The position numbers and the translations under genes were made by a program. The notes under the pieces are model-generated. The model did no database searches, was not told the origin of the DNA, and saw nothing but the letters and a program-made list of their open reading frames with translations. Shown here piece by piece: positions 10,205-19,694 of a stretch of DNA of 64,000 nucleotides; position 1 is the stretch's first letter, and each line of letters opens with the position of its first letter. Location of the stretch: NCBI RefSeq assembly GCF_002198095.1, contig NZ_NHMK01000009.1, positions 682,001 through 746,000 of the forward strand, written 5' to 3'. Origin of the DNA: Deinococcus indicus. Its GTDB lineage: Bacteria; Deinococcota; Deinococci; Deinococcales; Deinococcaceae.

Positions 10205-10798
10205 TCAGTCTGTCCGGTTCCGGTGCGGGCCGTCAAGAGCACCTGACCTGCCTGTCAGCTCGGGCTGGAGCGGGACGGGCAGCAGGGCACCTTCCGGCCG
10301 GCCCGTCTCGAAGCGGGCGCGCAGGTAGTGGCCCTGCGTCAGCAGGCGGCTGGCGCTGCCGTGATCGCGGTTCAGGGCGTCCTGCGCGCCGCTGCTCAGG
10401 TGTTCCAGCTGCTCGCGCAGCAGGGCGTCCGGGTCGCGTCCACCGGCCCGGAGTTGCCCACGGGCGGCGGGCGTCAGGTTCAGGTAACTGCGCAGCGTGT
10501 CCGGCAGGTACTCGAAGCGGATCTGGTGCAGCAGCGCCCGCGTGTGCGGCTCCAGGGTCGCGGGGGCGTCCTGCAGGCGGCACAGCAGCGCCAGCGTGTA
10601 CAGCCGGTGCGGTTCCGGCAGCCGCAGCGCCAGCCCCGGCGCGTCGTCGGGCGGGCCGTCCGGGCCGGGCGTGGCCGGCGCGGGGGTCCGCTGGGCGCGC
10701 AGCAGCTCCAGCCGGTGCCGGTGAATCAGGGTGCGGCGCACCAGCGGAAAACCGAACACCGCACCGAAAAAGAACAGGGGAACCAGCGTGTCTTCCAC
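10205..10798 (-). CDS. Hypothetical protein with N-terminal membrane anchor
   Basis: A 197-residue protein starting with a GTG. Residues 5-20 (LVPLFFFGAVFGFPLV) form a single short membrane segment followed by basic residues (RRTLIHRHR), which predicts an inner-membrane protein with its bulk in the cytoplasm. The rest is helical and Leu/Arg-rich. No family is recognised. It lies directly upstream of the cutinase-like gene and may share its transcript. Just upstream are two exact copies of CTCGATTGGAA (10807-10828), a short direct repeat that could be an operator. Confidence 0.6.
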   Translation of the reverse strand: MEDTLVPLFFFGAVFGFPLVRRTLIHRHRLELLRAQRTPAPATPGPDGPPDDAPGLALRLPEPHRLYTLALLCRLQDAPATLEPHTRALLHQIRFEYLPDTLRSYLNLTPAARGQLRAGGRDPDALLREQLEHLSSGAQDALNRDHGSASRLLTQGHYLRARFETGRPEGALLPVPLQPELTGRSGALDGPHRNRTD

Positions 10799-10933
10799 AG
10801 CGAACCTCGATTGGAACTCGATTGGAATCGGGGGGGACGGACCAGTGGCGGAACCCGGCCAGCGTACCGCCGCCCCGCCGTGCCCCGCGTCACCCTTAAG
10901 GCGGAGTGCAGACCCCGGCTGCGTCCACGCGGT

Positions 10934-10939
10934 TAAAAT
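10934..10939 (+). promoter_or_regulatory. -10 box TAAAAT of the pot operon
   Basis: TAAAAT is followed by seven bases and then ATG at 10947, the same geometry as other leaderless genes here. That ATG opens a nine-codon ORF, not the potA frame. Confidence 0.7.
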
Positions 10940-10946
10940 TCCCCGT

Positions 10947-10976
10947 ATGAGTCTGATTCAGAGGTCCCTTCCATAA
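10947..10976 (+). CDS. Leader mini-ORF before potA, or 5' end of frameshifted potA
   Basis: The ATG at 10947 lies seven bases after a TAAAAT -10 box and encodes MSLIQRSLP followed by TAA. The potA frame is open across the same region and continues without stops to the first plausible in-frame start (GTG 11039). A single added base near the CCC at 10966-10968 would join this ATG to potA. It is therefore either a true leader peptide or the real potA start broken by an indel or sequence error. Confidence 0.5.
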   Translation: MSLIQRSLP

Positions 10977-11038
10977 CCGGCGTCTCGTTCAGGGGAAAGC
11001 GCGCGCGTGAACTGTCCGCCGACGCGGCCGTCAGTGTC

Positions 11039-12112
11039 GTGGACGTATTCAAGAGCTTCAGGTCGCCGTCGGGCGGCGAGACGCGCGTGCTCGACGACAT
11101 CGACCTGGATATCCGGCGGGGCGAGTTCTTCAGCCTGCTGGGCCCCAGCGGGTGCGGCAAGACGACCCTGCTGCGCATCCTGGCGGGCTTCGAGCAGCCG
11201 GACGCCGGGCAGGTCATCATCGGCGGGCAGGACATGACGGGCGTGCCGCCGCACCTGCGCAACGTGAACACCGTCTTCCAGAGTTACGCGCTGTTCCCGC
11301 ACCTGAGCGTGCAGGACAACGTCGCGTTCGGCCTGAAGATGAAGGGCGTCCCCGCCGCGCAGGCCCGCACCCGCGTCATGCAGGCCCTGGAGCGCGTGCG
11401 CATCGCGGATTTCGCCTCTCGCCGCCCGGACCAGCTGTCCGGCGGGCAGCGGCAGCGCGTGGCACTGGCCCGCGCCATCGTGAACGAACCGCAGGTGCTG
11501 CTGCTCGACGAGCCGCTCTCGGCGCTGGACCTGAAACTGCGCAAGGAACTCCAGGTGGAACTCGCCAACCTGCAAGAAAGCCTGGGCATGACCTTCGTGT
11601 TCGTCACGCACGACCAGGAGGAGGCGCTGGTCATGAGTGACCGCATCGCCGTCATGAACCGGGGCCGGGTGGAACAGCTGGGCCGCGCCGAGGAACTGTA
11701 CGAGCGCCCGAGGACGGCGTTCGTGGCGAACTTCCTGGGCAGCAGCAACCTGATCGAGGGCACCGTCCTGAGCGTGGACGGCAAAGGCGCCACCGTGCAG
11801 ACCGTGCACGGCCCGCTGCGCACCACGCACGGCGAGGGCCTGCGCCCCGGCCAGAACGTCACGCTGTCCGTCCGGCCCGAGAAACTGCGCATGGAACGCG
11901 ACGACGAGACCGAAGGCAACGAGATCCGCGCCACCGTGGACGACATCGTGTACACCGGCGCCGAGAACCAGTACCTGCTGCGCGCCGGCGGCCAGCAGCT
12001 CGTGGTGTTCCAGCTGAACGCCGACATCGGCGCCGACGAGGACTTCGACTACGAGGAACAGGTCGCCCTGTACCTCCCGCCCGACAACCTCGTCGTGCTG
12101 GAAGAAGCATGA
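11039..12112 (+). CDS. potA: Spermidine/putrescine ABC transporter ATP-binding protein PotA
   Basis: The ATPase of a polyamine-type importer, at least 357 residues. Walker A is GPSGCGKTT, the signature is LSGGQRQRVALARA, Walker B is VLLLDEPLSALD and the H-loop is VFVTHDQEEAL. A C-terminal TOBE-like domain (about 270-357) follows. The only in-frame start is GTG 11039, which lacks a ribosome site. The frame is open further upstream, and the N-terminal residues SVVDVFKSF sit right at the usual beginning of PotA, so the true start may be earlier (see the mini-ORF at 10947). It is the first gene of potABCD. A heptamer-hairpin repeat separates it from potB. Confidence 0.93.
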   Translation: MDVFKSFRSPSGGETRVLDDIDLDIRRGEFFSLLGPSGCGKTTLLRILAGFEQPDAGQVIIGGQDMTGVPPHLRNVNTVFQSYALFPHLSVQDNVAFGLKMKGVPAAQARTRVMQALERVRIADFASRRPDQLSGGQRQRVALARAIVNEPQVLLLDEPLSALDLKLRKELQVELANLQESLGMTFVFVTHDQEEALVMSDRIAVMNRGRVEQLGRAEELYERPRTAFVANFLGSSNLIEGTVLSVDGKGATVQTVHGPLRTTHGEGLRPGQNVTLSVRPEKLRMERDDETEGNEIRATVDDIVYTGAENQYLLRAGGQQLVVFQLNADIGADEDFDYEEQVALYLPPDNLVVLEEA

Positions 12113-12131
12113 CGGGGGTTGAAAGTCGAAA

Positions 12132-12170
12132 GTTGATGGTTGATAGAGGGGTGTTCCATCAACCATCAAC
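12132..12170 (+). repeat. Heptamer-built hairpin between potA and potB
   Basis: GTTGATGGTTGAT (12132-12144) is an exact reverse complement of ATCAACCATCAAC (12158-12170). Each arm is two copies of a seven-base unit, and weaker copies (GTCGAAA, CATCGACC) flank it. The same structure returns between potB and potC. Confidence 0.85.
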
Positions 12171-12200
12171 CATCGACCATTACCGCACCGAAGGTGCACA

Positions 12201-13028
12201 GTGCTGACGGTCCGGCGCTTCTTCGCCACGCTGGGGCCGGGGACGCTGTGGCTGGCGGCGTTCCTGATCGTGCCGGCGCTGGTGATGCTGGGGTACTCGT
12301 TCCTGACCCGCACGGACCTCGCGCAGGTGGGCGGCCCGTGGACGCTGGAGGCGTGGGGGCGGGTGTTCGGGTACGACGCGCTGTTCCAGGAGTGGACGGC
12401 CGACAACGCGCGCGTGCTGTGGCGCAGCGTGTGGGTGGCGGGCCTCAGTACGGCGCTGTGCGTGCTGATGGGCTACCCGCTGGCGTTCTACATCGCCCGG
12501 CAGGACGCGCGGCGCAAGAACCTGCTGCTGCTGCTGCTGATCATCCCGTTCTGGACGAACTTCCTGATCCGCGTGTACGCCTGGATCCTGATCCTGCGGC
12601 CCTTCGATCTGGTCCCCAGCCTGAGCGCCACATTGCTGGGCATGGTGTACGCGTTCGTGCCGTTCTTCGTGCTGCCGGTGTACTCCAGCGTCGAGAAGAT
12701 CGACTGGCGCCTGCTGGAAGCCGCGCAGGACCTCGGCGCGCCCCCCCTGCGGGCCTTCATGACCGCCGTGTTCCCGCAGACCCTGCCGGGCCTCGTGGCA
12801 GGCATCCTGCTGACCTTCATCCCGGCGCTGGGAACCTTCGTGGTCAGCGACATCCTGGGCGGCGCGAAGACCGCCATGGTCGGGAACCTCATCCAGAACC
12901 AGTTCGGGCAGGCCGGCGACTGGCCGTACGGCAGCGCCCTGAGCTTCCTGCTCATGGGCATGGTGCTGCTGGGCCTGTGGAGCTACGCCCGCCGCGCCGG
13001 ACAGAAAGGCCTGGAGGAACTCGTATGA
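12201..13028 (+). CDS. potB: Polyamine ABC transporter permease PotB
   Basis: A 275-residue inner-membrane permease with six predicted helices. The EAA loop, which contacts the ATPase, is seen as LLEAAQDLGAPPLRAFMTAVFPQTLPGL. The N-terminal half carries GYPLAFYIARQD, typical of PotB. GTG 12201 follows AAGGTG at a workable distance. It forms the channel with PotC. It should be co-transcribed with potA despite the hairpin repeat between them. Confidence 0.93.
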   Translation: MLTVRRFFATLGPGTLWLAAFLIVPALVMLGYSFLTRTDLAQVGGPWTLEAWGRVFGYDALFQEWTADNARVLWRSVWVAGLSTALCVLMGYPLAFYIARQDARRKNLLLLLLIIPFWTNFLIRVYAWILILRPFDLVPSLSATLLGMVYAFVPFFVLPVYSSVEKIDWRLLEAAQDLGAPPLRAFMTAVFPQTLPGLVAGILLTFIPALGTFVVSDILGGAKTAMVGNLIQNQFGQAGDWPYGSALSFLLMGMVLLGLWSYARRAGQKGLEELV

Positions 13029-13050
13029 GTGCGCTACGCGCACGGTTGAA

Positions 13051-13097
13051 GGTCGATGGTCGATGGTCGAAAGAGGGTCCATCAACCATCAACCATC
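13051..13097 (+). repeat. Heptamer-built hairpin between potB and potC
   Basis: GGTCGATGGTCGATGG is followed after a short loop by CCATCAACCATCAACC. The arms pair with one mismatch per seven bases. The unit and layout match the potA-potB repeat, so the two belong to one family. Confidence 0.8.
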
Positions 13098-13122
13098 ACC
13101 TGTCAACGGCCCGGAGGGCCCC

Positions 13123-13932
13123 ATGATCCGGCGGACGCATCCGGCCCTGAGTGTGTGGGCGTGGCTGGTGTACGCCTTCCTGTACCTGCCGATCATCGTG
13201 CTGGTCGTGTTCTCGTTCAACGATTCGCGCTTCGGGGCGACCTGGGCGGGCTTCACCACCAAGTGGTACGGGGTGCTGTTCGCCCGCGCGGACGTGCGCG
13301 AGGCCCTCACGAACACCCTGACCGTGGCGGTGGTCAGTACGCTGATCAGCACGGTGCTGGGCACCCTGGTGGGCCTGGGCCTGTGGCGGTACACGCTGCG
13401 CTTCCGCACGGCCCTGACGGGCCTGCTGGTCCTGCCGATCGTCATTCCGGACGTGGTGATGGGCGTGAGCCTGCTGATGTTCTACGCGTTCGTGCGTTCG
13501 GGCCTGGAACGCCTGGGCTGGACCTTCGACAACGGCTTCTGGACGGTGCTGCTGGCTCACGTGACCTTCCAGATCAGTTACGTGGCCCTGACCGTCCGCT
13601 CGCGGCTCGCCGGGTACGGCCCGGAACTGGAGGAGGCCGCGCGGGACCTGGGCGCCACTGGCCTGCGCTCGTTCACGCACGTCGTCCTGCCGCTGGCGCT
13701 GCCGGGCGTGCTGGCGGGCGCGCTGCTGGCGTTCACGCTGTCACTGGACGACTTCGTGGTCACGTACTTCACGAGCGGGTCGGGCTTCAGCACGCTGCCG
13801 GTCCTGATCTACACGAACGTCAAGCGCGGCGTCACGCCGGACATCAATGCTCTGAGCGCCCTGCTGGTCCTCGTCACGGTGGTCGCCATCGTCGCCGCGA
13901 ACGCCCTGCTGCGCCCCCGGAGGCAGCCATGA
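13123..13932 (+). CDS. potC: Polyamine ABC transporter permease PotC
   Basis: A 269-residue inner-membrane permease with six predicted helices. The N-terminal motif YLPIIVLVVFSFNDS is typical of PotC, and the EAA loop reads LEEAARDLGATGLRSFTHVVLPLALPGV. The ATG at 13123 has GGAGG seven bases upstream, so the ORF extension into the repeat is rejected. Its stop overlaps the potD start as ATGA. Confidence 0.93.
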   Translation: MIRRTHPALSVWAWLVYAFLYLPIIVLVVFSFNDSRFGATWAGFTTKWYGVLFARADVREALTNTLTVAVVSTLISTVLGTLVGLGLWRYTLRFRTALTGLLVLPIVIPDVVMGVSLLMFYAFVRSGLERLGWTFDNGFWTVLLAHVTFQISYVALTVRSRLAGYGPELEEAARDLGATGLRSFTHVVLPLALPGVLAGALLAFTLSLDDFVVTYFTSGSGFSTLPVLIYTNVKRGVTPDINALSALLVLVTVVAIVAANALLRPRRQP

Positions 13933-15026
13933 AACGCGCCGCCCTGGCCGCCCTGCTCGTCCCGGTCCTGCTGAGCGGCTGTTACCGCGTCCAGAAACCC
14001 GCCGCGACCCCTGATCCGACGGCCGCGCCCGTCACGCGCGGCGACGGCAGGACACTGCGGGTGTTCATCTGGTCCGAGTACATCGACCCGGACCTCGTGA
14101 CCGCCTTCGAGAAACAGAACGGCGTGCGCGTCGTGCTGGACACCTTCGAGAGCAACGAGGCCATGCTCGCCAAGTTGCAGGGCGGCGGCGCGCAGTACGA
14201 CATCGCCGTGCCCAGCAACTACGTGGTGCAGACCATGGCCCGCGCCGGACTGCTCCGGCCGCTGGACAAGTCCCGGTTGCCGAACCTGAAGAACATCGCG
14301 CCCGGCTTCCTGAACGCCGCCTACGACCCCGGCAACCGCTACTCCGTGCCGTACCAGTACGCCGCGACCGGACTGGCCTACAACCGGGAACGCTACGTGC
14401 CGCAGGACACCTGGGCCGAGATCTTCGGCCCCGACGACACCCGCACCTTCGTCCTGCTCGACGACCCGCGCGAGGTGATCGGCGCGGCCCTCAAGTACCT
14501 GGGCTTCAGCGCCAACACCACCGACGTCGCCCAGTTGCGGCAGGCACGCGACCTGCTGCGCCGCGCGGTCGCCAAGAAGGGCTTCCAGGGCTTCGACGGC
14601 GGCCCCGGCACCCGCAACAAACTCCTGGCCCGGCAGATCGACCTCGGGCAGATCTACGTGGGCGACCTGCTGATCGCCACCGAGGAAGACGAGAACGTGC
14701 AGGTCCTGCTGCCCCGCCAGGGCACCACCATCAGCATGGACACCCTGGTCGTCCTCAGGCGCAGTCCCAACCCGGACCTCGCGCACCGCTTCATCGACTA
14801 CCTGCTCGACGCCGACAACGGCGCGCAACTCAGCAACTACACCTACTACGCCACCCCGAACGCCGCCGCGCAACCCCTCCTCGACGACTTCCTGAAGGAC
14901 ATTCCCGCCCTGAACCCGCCCGCCGCGTGGCTCACGGACGGCCGCCTGGACTTTATCGGCGAGCTGCCCACCGGCCGCCCACAACGCCTGTACGACCGCA
15001 TCTGGACGGAACTCAAGAGCCGCTGA
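13929..15026 (+). CDS. potD: Polyamine ABC transporter substrate-binding lipoprotein PotD
   Basis: A 365-residue extracytoplasmic solute-binding protein. Residues 1-18 form a lipoprotein signal ending LLSGC. The mature protein begins the PotD/PotF fold with LRVFIWSEYIDPDLV and contains the ligand-side motif DIAVPSNYVVQTMARAGLL. The polyamine-binding acid residues cannot be assigned without alignment. It overlaps potC by four bases and ends the operon; a strong terminator hairpin follows at 15044. Confidence 0.93.
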   Translation: MKRAALAALLVPVLLSGCYRVQKPAATPDPTAAPVTRGDGRTLRVFIWSEYIDPDLVTAFEKQNGVRVVLDTFESNEAMLAKLQGGGAQYDIAVPSNYVVQTMARAGLLRPLDKSRLPNLKNIAPGFLNAAYDPGNRYSVPYQYAATGLAYNRERYVPQDTWAEIFGPDDTRTFVLLDDPREVIGAALKYLGFSANTTDVAQLRQARDLLRRAVAKKGFQGFDGGPGTRNKLLARQIDLGQIYVGDLLIATEEDENVQVLLPRQGTTISMDTLVVLRRSPNPDLAHRFIDYLLDADNGAQLSNYTYYATPNAAAQPLLDDFLKDIPALNPPAAWLTDGRLDFIGELPTGRPQRLYDRIWTELKSR

Positions 15027-15043
15027 ACACGCAGCCCACAAGC

Positions 15044-15074
15044 AAGGCGCCCCCGCTGAACGTGGGGGCGCCTT
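15044..15074 (+). terminator. pot operon terminator
   Basis: AAGGCGCCCCC (15044-15054) pairs exactly with GGGGGCGCCTT (15064-15074), followed by GTTCTT. It stands 17 bases past the potD stop. Confidence 0.85.
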
Positions 15075-15091
15075 GTTCTTGGTCGGGCGTC

Positions 15092-15229
15092 ATACGGATT
15101 CCGTCTGTTTCGCCAACAATCCGGAACTTCACCGGATTGCCGGCTCCACGTCCGGAACCCGTTTCTCTCCTGCTCGCATCCGCTCGGATTGAACGGGCTG
15201 TGCAGCCCATTCAATCGGAGTCCGGTTCA
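15092..15229 (-). repeat. MITE-like dispersed element, copy 2 (short form, inverted)
   Basis: On the minus strand it begins with the gene stop TGA, then GGACTCCGATTGAATGGGCTG, the matching arm of the hairpin, GGATGCGA, AACGGGTTCCGGACGTGGAG and the second hairpin, and ends CGGAATCCGTAT. It starts at the stop codon of the 15227-15559 gene and reaches the pot terminator side. Confidence 0.85.
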
Positions 15230-15559
15230 GTCCGGCTGGTTCACGGGGTGCAGGGCGTCCAGCCAGCCCCAGTCACGCATGTACGCGCGGAACTCGCCGA
15301 TCAGCTCGCGGGCCTCGTCGCGTTCGGATTCGTGCAGGGCGCGCAGCCACGCCTCACCGGTCGCGCGGGTGAAGGCCCGCAGGGGCGCCGGGCGGCCCAG
15401 GAAACTGTCCAGGGCTTCCAGCAGTTCCTCGGCGCGGGCGCGCGTCCAGGGGCGCTGGCGGGTCACCTCGTTCAGGAACTCGTCGGCGGCGTGCTCCAGC
15501 AGCGGCGCGCGGCCCACGATCCACGGGGCTTTCAGCGGCGGCAGGCTCACGGCGCTCAC
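15227..15559 (-). CDS. Small helical protein resembling a recombinase core-binding (SAM-like) domain
   Basis: A 110-residue protein. The run from EFLNEVTRQRPWTRARAEELLEALDSFL to GEAWLRALHESERDEARELIGEFRAYMRDWGWL resembles the N-terminal core-binding domain of tyrosine recombinases, but there is no catalytic domain, and the likeness is only by eye. GTG 15559 overlaps the phoX stop (GTGA), so it is coupled to phoX. Its own stop codon abuts a MITE-like element. Confidence 0.6.
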   Translation of the reverse strand: MSAVSLPPLKAPWIVGRAPLLEHAADEFLNEVTRQRPWTRARAEELLEALDSFLGRPAPLRAFTRATGEAWLRALHESERDEARELIGEFRAYMRDWGWLDALHPVNQPD

Positions 15560-17250
15560 GCTTTCCAGCCCGGGAAGCCCTCGATGGCGACCAGCGTGGG
15601 GCGCGGGACGTTCGTGCCGGGCTTCGCCGCGAAGTTCGAGCGCAGCTTGTCCAGGCTCTCGCTGTCCTCGCCGGGGTGCTGAATGGCCAGGAACAGCGTC
15701 TTGCCGTCGGGGCTCCAGACGGGGCCGGTCATCTCGGCGTCCACCGGGCCGATCGCGAAGCGCTGCGCCTTCCCGGCGTCCGGGCCTTCGGTCGCGAAGA
15801 AGAACATGGCGTTGTTCCCGTGGAATCCCTTGATGGGATTGCTGCTCAGGTCGCTGTTGTCGGTGACCATCCACAGGTTCCCGTACGGGTCGAACACCAG
15901 GTTGTCGGGGCTGGCGAAGCCGCTCTGCGGGCCGCCCACCGCGAACACTTCCCACAGGAACGTCGTGGCGGTCCAGTCGTCCTTCGCCTCGCGGAACTTG
16001 ATGATCTGCCCGAAGTAGTTCCCGTGCTTGGAGTTGTTCGTCAGGGCGACGTACACCTCGCCGGTACGGGGGTGGATCTCGATGTCCTCGGGCCGGTCCA
16101 CGGGCGTCCCGCCGACTGCCAGGGCGCTGGCGCGGGCGTCGGCCAGCACGTCTGCCTGACTGCCGAACAGCGCCTTGCCGTCCGCGCCCTTGGCGTCCTT
16201 CAGTTTCGGGTTGCGGTCGTAGTCCAGCAGCACCCAGCTCCCGTTCCCGAAGTTCGCCACGTACAGGTCGCCGTCCTCGAGCAGCTTCAGGTTCGCGGCG
16301 CGGTCCGCCGGGTTGTACCGGCCGCGCGACACGAACTTGTACACGCAGGCGTCCTGCATGTCGTCACCCATGTACCCGACCACGCGGCCGTCCGCCGCGA
16401 CCGTGATCGCCACGTTCTCATGCCGGAAGCGGCCCATGCCCGTGCGCTTCTTGGGCGTCCAGGCCGGATCGAAAGGATCGATCTCGGTCACCCAGCCCTG
16501 GTGCATGGCCTCGTACCCGCTGCCCGCCCAGGCCTTGGTGTAGCCGTCCACGTTCTCCTCGCAGGTCAGGAGCGTGCCCCACGGCGTCTGCCCGCCCGAG
16601 CAGTTGCCCACGCTGCCCTTGACCATCGTGGCGCCCTTCACGGCGGCCGAACCGCGCGCCGGGCCGGTCAGTTCGATGTCGGTCAGCGCGTCGATGCGGC
16701 GGTTGCGGGCGTCCGGCACGACCTTCCACTCGCTGCCCTCGCGGCGGACCCGCACCACGCTCACGCCCACGGCTTCCATCTCGGCCTTCACCTGCGCGGG
16801 CGTGCGCTCCTTGGTGTTCCCACCCACGAACAGCGCGTTGACATACTCGTGGTTGATGGTCAGCAGCGCGTCGGTGCTGCTCTGCCCACCCTCGAGCATG
16901 TCGATCGGGAAGTACCCCACGTAATCGTGGTTGAAGCCGATCTCGCGCCCGTCGTTCGTGAACTTCTCACCCCACGGGGCCAGCACCTGATAGCGGTACC
17001 CGGCCGGCAGCGTCAGGGCGTCCGCGCCCGTCACGGGCACCGGCTTGAACGGCGCGACCGTCTGAGGCTTGACTTTCCTGGCGTCCACCGTGGAGGGGCC
17101 GCCGTTGTTCGCCTGCGCCTCGGCGATGTTCAGGGGCAGGGTCACGGCGGCGGCCGTCGCGGCGGCGCTCCCGATCGCCGTGCGGCGGGTCAGGCGGGTG
17201 TCGAGCAGACGGTGCCAGAAGCTGGATTCAACCTTGTCCTGTGAAGTCAT
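15556..17250 (-). CDS. phoX: PhoX-type phosphatase (DUF839), Tat-exported
   Basis: A 564-residue protein of the PhoX/DUF839 family, calcium- and iron-dependent alkaline phosphatases exported folded by the Tat system. The N-terminus has the twin-arginine signal LTRRTAIGSAAATAAAVTLP. Family motifs include INHEYVNALFVGG, GGQTPWGTLLTCEENVDGY, FRHENVAITV, RPEDIEIHPRTGEVYVALTNN and DNLVFDPYGNLWMVTDNS, which carry the metal-binding acid residues and the Cys of the iron site. CAGACT lies seven bases before the ATG as a likely -10. Phosphatase activity is inferred from family. Confidence 0.88.
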   Translation of the reverse strand: MTSQDKVESSFWHRLLDTRLTRRTAIGSAAATAAAVTLPLNIAEAQANNGGPSTVDARKVKPQTVAPFKPVPVTGADALTLPAGYRYQVLAPWGEKFTNDGREIGFNHDYVGYFPIDMLEGGQSSTDALLTINHEYVNALFVGGNTKERTPAQVKAEMEAVGVSVVRVRREGSEWKVVPDARNRRIDALTDIELTGPARGSAAVKGATMVKGSVGNCSGGQTPWGTLLTCEENVDGYTKAWAGSGYEAMHQGWVTEIDPFDPAWTPKKRTGMGRFRHENVAITVAADGRVVGYMGDDMQDACVYKFVSRGRYNPADRAANLKLLEDGDLYVANFGNGSWVLLDYDRNPKLKDAKGADGKALFGSQADVLADARASALAVGGTPVDRPEDIEIHPRTGEVYVALTNNSKHGNYFGQIIKFREAKDDWTATTFLWEVFAVGGPQSGFASPDNLVFDPYGNLWMVTDNSDLSSNPIKGFHGNNAMFFFATEGPDAGKAQRFAIGPVDAEMTGPVWSPDGKTLFLAIQHPGEDSESLDKLRSNFAAKPGTNVPRPTLVAIEGFPGWKA

Positions 17251-17372
17251 GATGAACAGTCTGGGTGCGCCGGGTCAGCGGACCTTCAGCGTCCGGTCAG
17301 CCGAATGTCATGCGAGTCGCAGTTGAACCGGGGTCAGGCGATCACCCGCCGCCGGACTGTGCGTTGCAGGTC

Positions 17373-17529
17373 AAACGGACTCCGATTGAAGGGGGTGCAA
17401 CGGCCCCTCACTCCGAGCCGAGCGACTCGTAGAGCTGCCCCGCAGAGTGGGAGCAACACGGCCCTCCGGACTGGAGCCGGCCATCGGGTGCAGTTCCGGA
17501 TTGCCAGCGAAACAAACGGCAGTCCGGAT
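17373..17529 (+). repeat. MITE-like dispersed element, copy 3 (long form, degenerate)
   Basis: It begins AAACGGACTCCGATTGAA and carries the long-form middle block (GACTCGTAGAGCTGCCCCGCAGAG), GGAGCCGGCC, and CCGGATTGCCAGCGAAACAAACGG, ending AGTCCGGATCAG. The first hairpin is decayed (GAAGGGGGTGCAACGGCCCCTC). It lies between the phoX promoter and the 3' end of lepA. Confidence 0.8.
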
Positions 17530-17759
17530 CAGCAATGGTGTGGACGCTGTTCAAGCGTCAGAGGGGACAAGCGTGGAACACGTCTTCTGTCACGCCATGC
17601 CTGCTCACCCCCTCCCAGCCTCCCCCCTCAAGGGGGAGGGGCCAACACGGCGTGTTCACCGCTGGTCTGCCCGGAAGTGATGAACCTGTCCGCACCATTG
17701 ATGAAGCACCCCGCCGCACGTCCGTCTGGACGCAGGGCGGGGCGATCCGGCTCCCTGGG
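17530..17759. other. Intergenic stretch with no recognised feature
   Basis: Between the repeat copy and the lepA stop I see only weak GC-rich hairpins, including a CCCCCTC...GAGGGGG-type palindrome near 17621-17643. I find no ORF or promoter that I can support. Confidence 0.5.
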
Positions 17760-19565
<1,806 letters not shown>

Positions 19566-19572
19566 ACAGAGC

Positions 19573-19578
19573 AGTCTA
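19573..19578 (-). promoter_or_regulatory. -10 box TAGACT of leaderless lepA
   Basis: The minus strand reads TAGACT, then seven bases (GCTCTGT), then the GTG start. It is a clear leaderless GTG-initiated gene. Confidence 0.75.
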
Positions 19579-19694
19579 GTGCATTTCAGGCATTCAGACC
19601 GGGCGCTGCGCTGCGGAAATTGCCGCGCCGGACCAGGGGTTGCGCTGACCTGCGGCAACCTTCTGCCGGGCCGCTGCGTATGGTGACAGTGACC

